Virus record (IMG/VR): IMGVR_UViG_3300046533_000736
Span: 1 to 51,605 of that record
Length of the DNA stretch: 51,605 bases
Source of the DNA: a virus
Direction: 5' to 3' (one strand)
A model generated the notes under the pieces. That model ran no database searches. It was not told the DNA's origin and saw only the letters and a list, made by a program, of their open reading frames with translations. The position numbers were made by a program, and so were the translations under genes. Shown piece after piece: positions 14,419-24,500 of the stretch. Position 1 is the first letter of the stretch. Each line of letters begins with the position of its first letter.

Positions 14419-14712
14419 ATGCCAGCCACACCCGAAGGGAAGCTGAAAGAAAAGGTCAAGCAATTACTGAAGGACGCAGGTTTCTGGTACTTCATGCCCG
14501 TAGCAGGACGCGGTACCATCGGCATTCCTGACATCGTTGGCTGCACGCCAAAGGGCCGGTTCTTTGCAATCGAATGCAAGGCTCCGGGCGGCAAGCTGAC
14601 GCCGCTGCAGGACAAGGTGCTGGTGGACATTACTAGGCAGCATGGCTACACCTTCGTGGTGTGGCCGAGCAACCTGTATCAACTACAACAACTGATCGAG
14701 TCGATCAAATGA
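14419..14712 (+). CDS. VRR-NUC domain nuclease
   Basis: 97 residues. The compact VRR-NUC fold is indicated by GRGTIGIPDIVGC (catalytic Asp), the FFAIECKAP strand (E and K) and a following LTPLQ helix. Free-standing phage VRR-NUC proteins are thought to cut branched DNA. It directly precedes, and overlaps by 4 bases, the SNF2 helicase gene, a common phage pairing. Confidence 0.9.
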   Translation: MPATPEGKLKEKVKQLLKDAGFWYFMPVAGRGTIGIPDIVGCTPKGRFFAIECKAPGGKLTPLQDKVLVDITRQHGYTFVVWPSNLYQLQQLIESIK

Positions 14713-16244
14713 AAATAGTGGGTGACGACCTGTACATCAAGCTGCGCGATCCGCGTCAGGTTCTCGCGCTGATCCCGCATGCCGAACAGTACGACCAGCA
14801 CATCGTACGGATCCCGCACGACATCGAGGAAACGAAAGTTCTCAGGAACATAGGTATTCCGGTCCCGGCACCAATCCTCACGCGCTACCACTGGCCGGGG
14901 CTGTACCAGCCGTTCGATCACCAGCAGGAGATCGCCGCGTTCGCGACGCTGCACCCGCGCTGCTTCATCCTAGCTGACATGGGGCTGGGCAAGAGCCTCG
15001 CTGCACTGTGGGCTGCGGATCACCTGATGAATCTGGGCGTGCTGCGCAAAGTGCTGATCATGTCCACGCTCTCCTGCTTGGATGCGGTGTGGCACGCCGA
15101 GATCTTTCGGCACTTCATGCATCGCACGTCGATCGTCGTGCACGGCAGCAGGAAGCAGCGCATCGACGCGCTGAAGGAGGACGTCGACTTCTACATCATC
15201 AACCATCACGGCCTGAAGATCGTGCAGCAGGAGCTTGCCGAGCGCGACGATATCGACCTGATCATCCTCGACGAAGGGTCGGCCTATCGCAATTCGCAGA
15301 CCGACATGTACAAGACATTCCGCAAGCTGCTGCGTCCCGAGCAACGGCTGTGGATACTGACCGGGCAACCCTGCCCGAATGGTCCAGTCGATGCGTGGGC
15401 GTTGGCGCGACTTGTTTCACCGGGCAGGGTCCCGGCCTACTTCGGACGGTGGCGCGACGAAACGATGCGCAAGGTGTCGCTGTTCAAGTGGGTCGCCAAG
15501 GAGGACGCGATCGACAAGGTGCACCGCGCGCTGCAACCGGCGATCCGCTTCGCGAAAGCCGACTGCCTGACGCTGCCGCCGACGATCTATCTCGATCGCG
15601 AAACGCAAATGTCGCGCGAGCAGCAGAAGTGGTTCAGCGAAATGAAGTCGCGCCTGCTGATCTACGCGCAGGAAAACGTCATCACGGCGAACAATGCGGC
15701 GATACTCCTCTCGAAGCTTCTCCAAATTGCTGCGGGCTGCGTGCGCTCCGACAGCGAGGAATACGTGCCGCTCGACGTGACCGAACGCCTTGCCACCCTC
15801 GACGAGATCGTTGACGAAGCCAACGCCAAGAGTGTAGTATTTGTACCCTATCGTGGCGCTCTGCACCAAGTCGTAGCCCATCTGGAGAAACGCTTCACCG
15901 TGGCGAAGATCGACGGTGAGACAAGCAGGACCAAGCGCAGCGAGATCCTGCGAGCGTTCGAGTCGACGGCGCATCCGCAGGTCATCGTCGCCCATCCCAA
16001 GACGGCGGCGCACGGGCTGAATCTGGTGGCTGCGGACACGATGATCTGGTTCTCGCCAATCCACTCGCTCGACGTCTACGGGCAGGCGTGCGAGCGCATG
16101 GCGCGACCGGGGCAGAAGCTGACCACCCGCATCGTGCACATGGGCGCGACCAAGGTGGAGTGGGGCGTGTATGCCGCGCTGCGCGACAAGGACAACCTGC
16201 AGCAACGGTTGCTGAAGCTGTTCAAAGAGGAACTACAGGTGTAA
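14709..16244 (+). CDS. SNF2-type DEAD/H helicase
   Basis: 511 residues. Motif I is DMGLGKS (D90-S96, K95). Motif II is DEGS (D188-E189) instead of the usual DEAH. Motif III-like TGQPCPNGP follows, and motif VI is QACERMARPGQ (459-469). Two RecA-like lobes are spanned. The protein should be a DNA translocase that works with the VRR-NUC next to it, probably in branched-DNA processing. The start overlaps the VRR-NUC stop. Confidence 0.9.
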   Translation: MKIVGDDLYIKLRDPRQVLALIPHAEQYDQHIVRIPHDIEETKVLRNIGIPVPAPILTRYHWPGLYQPFDHQQEIAAFATLHPRCFILADMGLGKSLAALWAADHLMNLGVLRKVLIMSTLSCLDAVWHAEIFRHFMHRTSIVVHGSRKQRIDALKEDVDFYIINHHGLKIVQQELAERDDIDLIILDEGSAYRNSQTDMYKTFRKLLRPEQRLWILTGQPCPNGPVDAWALARLVSPGRVPAYFGRWRDETMRKVSLFKWVAKEDAIDKVHRALQPAIRFAKADCLTLPPTIYLDRETQMSREQQKWFSEMKSRLLIYAQENVITANNAAILLSKLLQIAAGCVRSDSEEYVPLDVTERLATLDEIVDEANAKSVVFVPYRGALHQVVAHLEKRFTVAKIDGETSRTKRSEILRAFESTAHPQVIVAHPKTAAHGLNLVAADTMIWFSPIHSLDVYGQACERMARPGQKLTTRIVHMGATKVEWGVYAALRDKDNLQQRLLKLFKEELQV

Positions 16245-16279
16245 TATGTAGTACAACGCAGTACACTAAAGGAAGAACT

Positions 16280-16672
16280 ATGGAAATTGAAACGATGCAG
16301 GATGCCCTGCTGCTTTACCGACGGATCGAAGCCAAGCAGGACGAGTTGAAAGCGAAGTACGAACTGGACAACGGCAAGTACGTTCGCGCGATGAAGCAAC
16401 TGGAAGTGGTCATGCTGCAACTGCTGCAGGCGCAGGGCGTGACCCACATGAAGATCGACGGGATCGGACTGGTGAAGCAGGTCGACAAGCGCCGCTTCGG
16501 CTGCGCCGACTGGTCGCTGTTCTACCCGTGGGTCGTCGCCAACGATCGGCCCGACCTGTTCCAGAAGCGGCTGCTGGATTCGGCAATGGAGCAGTATCTT
16601 GAGGAAAGCGGTGGCCTGCCGCCCGCGTGTAAGCTGGAAACAACCCGCACCATAACCGTACTGAAAGGGTGA
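16280..16672 (+). CDS. Conserved phage protein beside the SSB gene
   Basis: 130 residues. An N-terminal coiled-coil helix (about 5-45) is followed by a beta unit (VTHMKIDGIGLVKQVDKRRFG), a Trp-rich helix and an end with LPPACKLETTRT. This layout is familiar from phage proteins found beside single-stranded-DNA-binding genes; function not established. AAAGGAAG precedes the ATG at 16280. Confidence 0.7.
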   Translation: MEIETMQDALLLYRRIEAKQDELKAKYELDNGKYVRAMKQLEVVMLQLLQAQGVTHMKIDGIGLVKQVDKRRFGCADWSLFYPWVVANDRPDLFQKRLLDSAMEQYLEESGGLPPACKLETTRTITVLKG

Positions 16673-16673
16673 C

Positions 16674-17774
16674 ATGAACAACGCACTGGTGGTACTGCAG
16701 CAGAACGCTCTCAATCTCGTCGACGACGAGAACACCAAGGCCCTCGCGCAGTCGATCGGCGCGGGCCTGACCGGGGGTGGCTTCGGCAATCGGATCTCGC
16801 TGCGCGGGAACCGCTTCCGCTTCATCATCAACGGCACCGACGTCGGCGCGCATCGCGAGAGCTATCTGGACGTGGTGCTGCTCGCGGCGAACCCGCACGT
16901 GTCGCGGATCTATTACGCCAAACAGTTCGATCCCAGCAGCAAGGCGGAAGCGCCCGACTGCTATTCGCTCGACGGCAAGATCGCCGACCCGGAAGCGCCC
17001 AACCGGCAGAATGCCGCTGGTGGGTACAAGTGCGCGACGTGCCCGCAGAACGTCAAGGGCAGCGCGCTGCGCGGCGATTCGAAGGCCAAGGCGTGCGCGT
17101 ATAAGAAGCGGGTCATCGTGGTCGCGCCGGATTCGATCGACGGCGATCTGTTCGCGCTCGACGTGAACGCGATGTCGCTGTTCGGGGACGACCAGTCGGC
17201 GCAGAACCTGTACAACCTGAAGTCGTACATCGAAACGCTGACCGCGCATTCGATGATGGTGGTCAAGCTGGTGACGCGGCTGACGTTCGACGAACGCTCG
17301 TCGGTGCCGAAGCTGTTCTTCAGTCCGCTGCGCATCCTGACACCCGCCGAATGGGAGCAGGCGAAGGGCCGCGTGACCGAGGACGCCATCCAGTTGATGC
17401 TGGGCGATGTCGTCAACGGCGCGGAGACTGGCGAAGTGAAGCCGGAAGCAGTACGCACGGCAGCGCCAGCGGTCCCGCAGCAGCCTGCAGCGCCTGCGGT
17501 GGCACCTACCCCGCCTGCGCCTGCTGCCGCCGCGCCTGCGACCCCGCAGATGCCGCCGCTGCCCCGTCCGCGTGGCCGTCCGGCGAAGGATGCTGCACCG
17601 CCCGCACAACCTGCTGCACCCGCAGCGGCGAGTAATGGTAACGGTACAACCGAAGCACCGGCACGCGGATTCGCCGCAGGTGCTGCACCCGCACCTGCAC
17701 AAGCTGCCGCACCCACCGAGGGCGCGCCGAAATCGAAGGGGTTCACCATCGACCTTGAAGATTACGACGCGTAA
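16674..17774 (+). CDS. Putative single-stranded-DNA-binding protein
   Basis: 366 residues. The N-terminal 240 residues form a beta-rich domain with a CATC-type zinc knuckle (KCATCPQN, later KACAYKKR). A long Ala/Pro linker contains an AT-hook-like PRPRGRPAK. The last residues, FTIDLEDYDA, are an acidic, aromatic tail like those by which SSBs recruit partners. Position between the helicase and primase supports a role in coating ssDNA during replication. No OB-fold signature is visible by eye. Confidence 0.75.
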   Translation: MNNALVVLQQNALNLVDDENTKALAQSIGAGLTGGGFGNRISLRGNRFRFIINGTDVGAHRESYLDVVLLAANPHVSRIYYAKQFDPSSKAEAPDCYSLDGKIADPEAPNRQNAAGGYKCATCPQNVKGSALRGDSKAKACAYKKRVIVVAPDSIDGDLFALDVNAMSLFGDDQSAQNLYNLKSYIETLTAHSMMVVKLVTRLTFDERSSVPKLFFSPLRILTPAEWEQAKGRVTEDAIQLMLGDVVNGAETGEVKPEAVRTAAPAVPQQPAAPAVAPTPPAPAAAAPATPQMPPLPRPRGRPAKDAAPPAQPAAPAAASNGNGTTEAPARGFAAGAAPAPAQAAAPTEGAPKSKGFTIDLEDYDA

Positions 17775-17804
17775 TCAACAGCCAACAGAAAGGGGTAGCC
17801 AAGC

Positions 17805-18110
17805 ATGGGAAGCGATCCCTACAATGCGGCTGTTGACGAGTTGTCGCAGATTGGCATTGGCATCATCGAAGTAGGCGTGCCCCCGCCCAAACGTGGGGGT
17901 TTCATTACCGAGCTACGGAGCATTCTGGGTCGCATGGCCGTTCACGATTCCATCGAACTGAAGAACGTTTCTCGCACCAAGGAGAAGCAGGTGCGGGTCC
18001 GCATCACCGAGCAGGCACGCAAGCTGAAGCGCGGCTTCTCCGTCCGCGCCGAAAAACGACCCAAGGGGGATACCCACTCGCGTACGCTGCGCGTCTGGCG
18101 TATTCGGTAG
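17805..18110 (+). CDS. Hypothetical basic protein
   Basis: 101 residues, strongly basic in its last 60 (strands VRVRITEQARK and LRVWRI). Probably binds nucleic acid, but no family is recognised. Lies between the SSB and primase genes. Confidence 0.6.
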   Translation: MGSDPYNAAVDELSQIGIGIIEVGVPPPKRGGFITELRSILGRMAVHDSIELKNVSRTKEKQVRVRITEQARKLKRGFSVRAEKRPKGDTHSRTLRVWRIR

Positions 18111-18117
18111 TCTCACG

Positions 18118-18140
18118 GGGGGCCGCGCAACGCGGCCCCC
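18118..18140 (+). terminator. GC-rich hairpin before the primase-helicase gene
   Basis: GGGGGCCGCG-CAA-CGCGGCCCCC, a perfect 10-base stem with a 3-base loop, 24 bases before the primase start. No T-run follows, so it is not a classical terminator. It may attenuate transcription or shape the mRNA. Confidence 0.5.
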
Positions 18141-18163
18141 TACCAACATAAGGACCGCGCGCA

Positions 18164-20953
18164 ATGCTGTCTCTCGACGCATTCCTCGCGCGCATCTTGC
18201 CGTCCAGTGGTGACATCGTTGTGGTGGAAATGACCCCGACCGGGGCGATCCACTACGCGTTCACGTCGATTCCACAAGCCGTCGCCAAGATACGTGCGCT
18301 CGAACAGATTCGTGCCAACATCTACATCGCCATGGCCGGATTCAAACCCGGCAGCGTCAAACTCCGCAAGGGACGCAAGCAGGAGAACGTCGAACACCTG
18401 CGCTCCCTGTGGCTCGATCTCGATGTCGGCCCCGAAGCGGACAAGTACCCCACGCAGCGTGATGCTGCGGCTGCGCTCAAGACATTCATCGATACGACCG
18501 GCCTGCCCGATCCTCTCGTAGTCGGCTCTGGTGGTGGATTGCACGTGTATTGGCCGCTCGACACCGACATCGATCAGCCGACGTGGAAGCCGCTGGCGCT
18601 CGCGCTGAAGGCGCTGTGCGCCAAGCATGGGCTGAAGATCGACGTACGCTGCACGGCGGACGCCGCGCGCATCCTGCGCCCGGTGGAAACGACCAACTGG
18701 AAAACCGGCATTGCCAGACCGGTCAAAGTCAAGATCAATTCGCCCGCCTACGCGGTGAGCGATCTGCGCCCCTTGCTTGGCTTGAACGGTGTGAACATCC
18801 TGCAACGTATCCCCCACACAGGTATCAACGGTAATAGTTACGGACTAGGCTCCATCGATATAGCTGATCCGGAACAATTCGATGGTCAGAAAATTCTCGA
18901 TGGTTGTAAGCAGATGCAGTGGGCGATGCACAACGCCGACGATGTGCCCGAACCGATGTGGCGTGAAATGGTCGGCACGCTGTACAAGAGCAACGCGCCA
19001 CACCTGATTCACATGCTGTCGCAAGGTCACGCCGCGTACGATTACACCGAAACCGAATCCAAGGGTCGCCTGTGGAAGGGCCGGGGCGCAACGTGCAAAT
19101 CGTTAGAAACCCAGCATCCGGGCGGCTGCATCGGCTGTCCGCATCTGGGGGTTATCAAGTCGCCCTCAACGATCGGCTTCATCGACACGCCAGCACCGGA
19201 GATCCATATCGATCCAGCTACGGCAATGCCGCAGGGCTGGTTTCATCAGGACGGCATGTTGTGGATGCATACTGAGGAAGGATCAACCAAAATCTATTCG
19301 GGCACGATCGAAGTCGGCGACCCGTTCATGGACCGCAACAACTTCGGTATCTCGCGCCTGCTGGCCCCGATGGCAACCATCGTGAATGGTTCCCGCACCG
19401 AAGGCTATGTCGACTATGCCGCCACGCTGTCTCCCGGCGAACTGCACAAGGCGCTCACCTCCTGCGGCATCGTATTCGAACCCCGCTATCACAAGAACGC
19501 TATGGCCACTATCCGCGCATGGTTGCAGGACGTACGCAGCAAGGCTGCCGTATCACCGGCTCACCGCCAACTCGGCTGGAATTCGACCGCGATCTACGAT
19601 CACGCAGCACGTTACATTCTCGGCGAGACAACCTATCAACCCGATGGTACGACAGTACACACCCGGCTCTCCGAAAACATCAAGCCGTTCGGCAAAGACA
19701 TCCACGCGCATGGCACGCTGCAGGACTGGCAACAGGCGTATAACCTGCTCGGATTGCCCGGCTACGAAGCGCACATGGTCATGTCGTGGATCGCCTTCGG
19801 TGCACCGCTGACGCGGCTGGATGCCACGCCGCCTGCGATGGTGCATGCCTACAGCCAGAACAGCAGTCAGGGCAAGACCAGCGTGCTGAACCTGATCAAT
19901 TCGGCCTATGGCGACCCGGCGTCGGCCAGCATGTCGTGGTCGTCGAATGCGACGACTAATTCGATCCAGACGGCGCTGTCCGTCATGAACGGCATTCCGA
20001 TGGGTGTCGACGAGCTTACCCGGCTCGAACCCGACGAGCAGCACCGGCTGCTCTACGAATGCACGCAGCAGATGGGGCGCAAGCGACTGAAGCAGGACGG
20101 CACGCTGCAGGAATCGGTGATGACCAAGACGATGCTCTACAGCACTGGCAATACCAGTCTGCAGAGTATCGCATCCACGATGCAGATCGACGACACGCCG
20201 CTGCAGGCGCGGCTGGCCGAGATCGAACTGAACCTACCACCGATGACGCCGCAGGAACGCAGCACCCGGCGCATTCTCGTCGAATCCGTCCGCAACAACT
20301 TCGGCCACGCCGCGCCGGTCTACGTCGGCTACGTCGTGCGGAATCAGGAGAAGGTGTCGCGGCTGCTCGCCACCGTGCGCCAGAAACTCGAACATGCCAG
20401 CGGGGCCGAGAACATCGAACGCTTCCAGATCAGCACCTTCTCCACGATGATCACGGGCGCGCTGCTCGCCCGCAAGCTGGGACTGATCAGCCACCCGGTC
20501 GAGCGAGGCATCGAGTGGATCGTTGACTGGTTCGCGCAGCAGCGCAGCGAGCAGACCCGCGCATCGTCGCCACTGGCGATTCTGGAGCGCATGATCAGCG
20601 ATTTCCAGCTTCACGTGCTGGTGGTCACGCGGGACCAGCCGGTCCTTGTGAACATCACCGCGCCGAAGCTGGTCGATATCGTCAAGCGTCCACCGCGCGA
20701 ACTGTTCGCCCGCTACGCAATCGAGGAACAGCGCCTGTACGTACACGCGTTCAAGATCAAGCACTGGCTGGTCGAGCATCAGTTAAACGTGAAAGCCACG
20801 CTCGACGCATGGCACAAGACGGGACTGCTGCAGGATCTGCACCAGTCGGTCAACCGGCTCGGCGGCTACACCGAATACAACGTCGAGCGCCAGCGATGCT
20901 ACATCTTCGATGTAAAGACGCTGGATACCCTGCAGGACGTGCTGTCACCATGA
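18164..20953 (+). CDS. Primase-helicase fusion (AEP primase plus P-loop helicase)
   Basis: 929 residues. The N-terminal archaeo-eukaryotic primase-like domain has LWLDLDVG (D85, D87) and SGGGLHVYWPLD (H127), the metal and nucleotide motifs. A middle region carries Cys and His residues (GGCIGCPHLG). The helicase part has a P-loop NSSQGKTS (K571, T572) and a Walker-B-like GVDE (D616, E617), resembling DUF927-type helicases. It should prime and unwind DNA for the polymerase at 9462. The start follows a GC hairpin and ATAAGGA. Confidence 0.9.
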   Translation: MLSLDAFLARILPSSGDIVVVEMTPTGAIHYAFTSIPQAVAKIRALEQIRANIYIAMAGFKPGSVKLRKGRKQENVEHLRSLWLDLDVGPEADKYPTQRDAAAALKTFIDTTGLPDPLVVGSGGGLHVYWPLDTDIDQPTWKPLALALKALCAKHGLKIDVRCTADAARILRPVETTNWKTGIARPVKVKINSPAYAVSDLRPLLGLNGVNILQRIPHTGINGNSYGLGSIDIADPEQFDGQKILDGCKQMQWAMHNADDVPEPMWREMVGTLYKSNAPHLIHMLSQGHAAYDYTETESKGRLWKGRGATCKSLETQHPGGCIGCPHLGVIKSPSTIGFIDTPAPEIHIDPATAMPQGWFHQDGMLWMHTEEGSTKIYSGTIEVGDPFMDRNNFGISRLLAPMATIVNGSRTEGYVDYAATLSPGELHKALTSCGIVFEPRYHKNAMATIRAWLQDVRSKAAVSPAHRQLGWNSTAIYDHAARYILGETTYQPDGTTVHTRLSENIKPFGKDIHAHGTLQDWQQAYNLLGLPGYEAHMVMSWIAFGAPLTRLDATPPAMVHAYSQNSSQGKTSVLNLINSAYGDPASASMSWSSNATTNSIQTALSVMNGIPMGVDELTRLEPDEQHRLLYECTQQMGRKRLKQDGTLQESVMTKTMLYSTGNTSLQSIASTMQIDDTPLQARLAEIELNLPPMTPQERSTRRILVESVRNNFGHAAPVYVGYVVRNQEKVSRLLATVRQKLEHASGAENIERFQISTFSTMITGALLARKLGLISHPVERGIEWIVDWFAQQRSEQTRASSPLAILERMISDFQLHVLVVTRDQPVLVNITAPKLVDIVKRPPRELFARYAIEEQRLYVHAFKIKHWLVEHQLNVKATLDAWHKTGLLQDLHQSVNRLGGYTEYNVERQRCYIFDVKTLDTLQDVLSP

Positions 20954-21144
20954 TGCCGGACGAGCCGGAAGTCAGCGAACGGATGAACCCCGTTCAGTAC
21001 ACGTGGCACCTGCTGCAGCTATTCGCGTGGGCGCTGTGGCCGAAGAACGACTGCCCCTATTGCTGGTGGTACCGGGGCGTCGCCGTGGGTCTTTTACTTG
21101 GAGGGATCGTTACGTGGTCGACGCTGCTGATTCTGAAAAACTAG
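20950..21144 (+). CDS. Small membrane protein
   Basis: 64 residues. A Trp-rich middle (LLQLFAWALWPK, CPYCWWYRG) is followed by a hydrophobic helix (GVAVGLLLGGIVTW) near the C-terminus. One membrane helix is clear. A holin role is possible but unsupported. Starts on the ATGA ending the primase gene. Confidence 0.6.
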   Translation: MMPDEPEVSERMNPVQYTWHLLQLFAWALWPKNDCPYCWWYRGVAVGLLLGGIVTWSTLLILKN

Positions 21145-21392
21145 CAGAACGCTGTGCGGATCTGCACGACAAGGTGCGGAGCATCCTGCAGCAGGAGCCG
21201 ATACACATTCGCGTCAACGTGTTGCTGGCGAGCCTGTTTGGCGCGACCGACGGCGCACCGCATCAAACGTGGGCACCCTTCCTCGCCAACTTTCTCGTTC
21301 TGCTGGCCCAGCGCGACGGAGTATTCATCGGCGTAGCTGCAACGAACGAGGGCGAGGGTGACGAGGAGGGTGAATCCGCAACTCTACACTAG
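21114..21392 (+). CDS. Hypothetical protein at the convergence point
   Basis: 92 residues from a GTG at 21114 (GGAGGGA upstream), inside the end of the previous gene. Helical (KLAERCADLHDKVRSIL), with an acidic Gly/Glu tail. No family is recognised. Its stop shares CTAG with the stop of the minus-strand gene opposite. Confidence 0.55.
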   Translation: MVDAADSEKLAERCADLHDKVRSILQQEPIHIRVNVLLASLFGATDGAPHQTWAPFLANFLVLLAQRDGVFIGVAATNEGEGDEEGESATLH

Positions 21393-21592
21393 CGCATTCG
21401 CAGTACCGGGATGGAAATCCCACCAAACAGTACCCCTAGTAATACGATCACCGCGATCAATCCCAGCACCACCATGACCACCGTCTTGAACGGATCCGGT
21501 AGTGGGATCTGCCCAACGACCCAGTAGATCAGGTAGAAAACGAGGGCGAGTACGACAACGGTAATCAGCAGACCGATTAGTCCTTCCATCAT
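21389..21592 (-). CDS. Two-helix membrane protein, possible holin
   Basis: 67 residues, two hydrophobic helices (about 4-26 and 37-58) joined by QIPLPDPFK, with a basic end (VLRMR). Size and topology fit a small holin. The sequence also resembles a bacterial family of small membrane proteins of unknown function (Thivi_2564 type), so the holin role is inferred. It is the last minus-strand gene, after the giant polyvalent protein, with which it overlaps by 4 bases. Confidence 0.6.
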   Translation of the reverse strand: MMEGLIGLLITVVVLALVFYLIYWVVGQIPLPDPFKTVVMVVLGLIAVIVLLGVLFGGISIPVLRMR

Positions 21593-24500
21593 CCACCACC
21601 TTTCCCAGTGATGTGGTAATACTGCCGCAGCGCCTGCTGCTGCAGTTGCTGCTTCTGCGTGTTGATCGCCAGATCATCCGCCTGCGGACGCGATTTGAAA
21701 TCCTTGTACAGCGTGCTGATCTGCTTGTCGGTATCGGCGAACAACTTCTGCAGCGCGGCGAGCTTCTGCGTATCAGGCGTCGGCGTGCCGCGCCGCAACG
21801 CCTGCGGATTGGTCGCGTAGTATTTCGCTTCGAGCGTTTCCTGCTTGGCGAGATTGTAGTTGTCGTCGTCGGCGAAGCTCGTCGCCGTGGTGTCGAAACG
21901 CTTCTCGATCGGACGCAGCAGGTCAGCCCCACCACGCGTGTCAACCTGTCCCGGATACGACGGCGGCTTGCCTGACCCCAGCACGTCCGACCAGTAGTTC
22001 GTGTACCCCGTAGGATCAAACGCCGCTGCGATGTACTTCAGTTGTGCCGGTGCCACATCAGCACCCGTCGTCTGGTAGATCGCCTTCGCCGCATTCACCG
22101 CCAGCGTGTTCTCGTTCTTCGAGTACATTTCGCGCAGCGGCATCCCCGCCTTCGCATGGGCATCCTTGTTCTGCACGATCTCGCTGCCGAACGTATTCTG
22201 GTTCTTGCTGATGTCGTAGACCGGCAGCAGCACCGAGGGCGTGATCGTGCGCAGCAGGTAATCCGACAGGTTCGACTTGTAGCCGGTGATGTCCTGCTGC
22301 GGCGTGTTCAGCGGCGACACCGCCTGTGCGACGACGCGTAGCATCCGCGACCACATCTGGTCCGGAGTCGACTGCGTGTCACCCCAGATACCGTCGCCGA
22401 TCGTGTTGCCCAGCGCGTAGAACGGGGCCAGTTCCTGCGGGATCGGGTAGCCCGCCGCACCTTCGTGGAAGATGAGCATCGAGTCGCGCTTGTTCTGCTG
22501 GATCTTGCCGTACTTCGATTTGCCGTCCTTATCCTTGTCGCTGTCCCGATAGCCTATCGCCGCAGCCATCAGACCCAATCCCATCAGTCCCACCGTCGCC
22601 GCCTGCGTATACGGATTCCTCTCGTTGACCAGTTTGTCGTAGTACGTTGCCAGCCCCTGAATCTTCGCGTTGGCGAACAGGTACAGCGGTCCCAGCGGCA
22701 CCGTGCCGCGCGTTTCGAAATTGACCGTGGTGGTTTTTGCCGCGATCGCCGCGCGATGTTCCGCCGCCTGCGGCGTCATGCCCTGCGCCAGATGATGCTC
22801 GTTCACCGTGTTGAAAATGGCGAGCCGGGTACCCGATTCAAGCGCCTGCGAAAACGCCATCAGCATTTCGCGCGCCTGCCTGCCGCGCTGCTTCAGCGTG
22901 TCCGTGGTCGACGGACTGAACTTGCCGTTCACCGCAGCAGTGATCGGATCCAGCCCTGCGTACGCCTGCTGTGTCACCAGCCCACCGGCTTCCTTCGCCT
23001 GCTTGTAGATCCCCTTCGCTTCCTTGCCAAACGCTTCGGCGAACGAACTGTAGAACGCCGATCCCCACACCTGCGGCGACGCCAGATGCATGAAGAAGCG
23101 CGCCCGCGAGTATTCTTTCGACAACTGCACCGCCGTCGTGCTGATGTCACGCAGCAGGTTGAACACCGCGAAGCCGGGGTTCGCCGCCGTCTTGCCCAGC
23201 GCCATGATGTGCGACATCGTCGCCACCGCACCGATCGCCGCCGTCTTGGCTGACTGCTTCTGCGCACCACTAAACGACGACAACGAATTGAAGATCGCGT
23301 CGTCGGCGATGCTCATGTACACCCGCTGGCCGTCACCGACGAACACCTGCACCGCACGGGGATCGAGCGGACTGACCGTGTCGATGCCGTAACCCAGCGT
23401 GAAATCGCGCGGGTCGATCTTGATCTTGGTCTGCGTCGGCGTCGAGAACTTGAACACCGGCTTGCCGTTCTCGTCGACGATATTGAACATCTTCGACGCA
23501 AGCTCGTAGACGATGCCACTGATGTTGTTCTGCTCGCCGCGCATCACGGTGCGGATCATGTTCTCGCGGATGCGCTGGAACGGCACTGTGCCCATTGCGG
23601 TGGCACCTGTCGCGGTCTTGCCGCTGACCGTGCGGTCGCCAATCTGGATCGGCACCCAGTATTTGTAGGTACCCTTGATCCGGTCGACGACCGCCTTGGG
23701 CATCAGGTGGTACGCCTGCGCCATGTCGAGCGTCGCATCGCCCATCTGCTTGTACAGCATGGCGAGCTTTTCCACTTCGGCGAAATACGCAGGCGAATTT
23801 TTGCGCAAGTTGTCGTTGGACGTCTTGGCCGCAAGCTGGTCGGATTTCAGCTTGTCGAGCGCCTGCTTCGCCTCGCCGGTTTTCCAGTCGGTGTTCGGAT
23901 CAAGCATCTGCTGCTTGTGCGCCGCGCGCTCCTCGAAGTGCAGATTGGTCACATCCTTGTCGATTTCCTCCTGCGTCAGGCCGAACTTCTTTTCCATCGA
24001 CGCGCCCTGATCGGCGATCGGCTTGGCGTACTTTTGCTCCTGCTCCGCGATCTTGTTCGCCGCGTGGGTATTGCGCAGCACCGCCTGATCGTCGACCTTC
24101 AGTTCATCAGGCAGGTTCTCGTTGTGCGCGGCCATTACCGCCTTGACCTCGCGTCCCAGATCCTGCGCTCCCGCGTAGCGATTCTGGAAATAGCTCTGCA
24201 GCATGATCTTCTGCGCGCCGCCACCCAAGATCTTCGGTACCCACTTCGGCACCCGCCCGCGCTTCAGCATCAGGTCCTTCGCCGGACCGCCCGGCGTCAG
24301 CGATGCCGGTGCGGTCTGGTTGTTGGTATTGCTGCCACCACCCCCACCCGTCTGCACCTTCGCCGTGGACGATGCCGGTGCGCTGCGCTGCCCGCTCGCC
24401 CCCAACTGCGCCTGCACCGCTGCCTTGTTCGGGACGTTGGTTTTGACCGCGTTCGGATCGGTGGTGACGTTGTTGGTCGTCGACGTGTAGACGTTCCACG

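Noticed and set aside
20950-21144. Naming the small membrane protein a holin
   Set aside because: Only one clear membrane helix and no lysis genes beside it; the two-helix protein at 21389-21592 is the better candidate.
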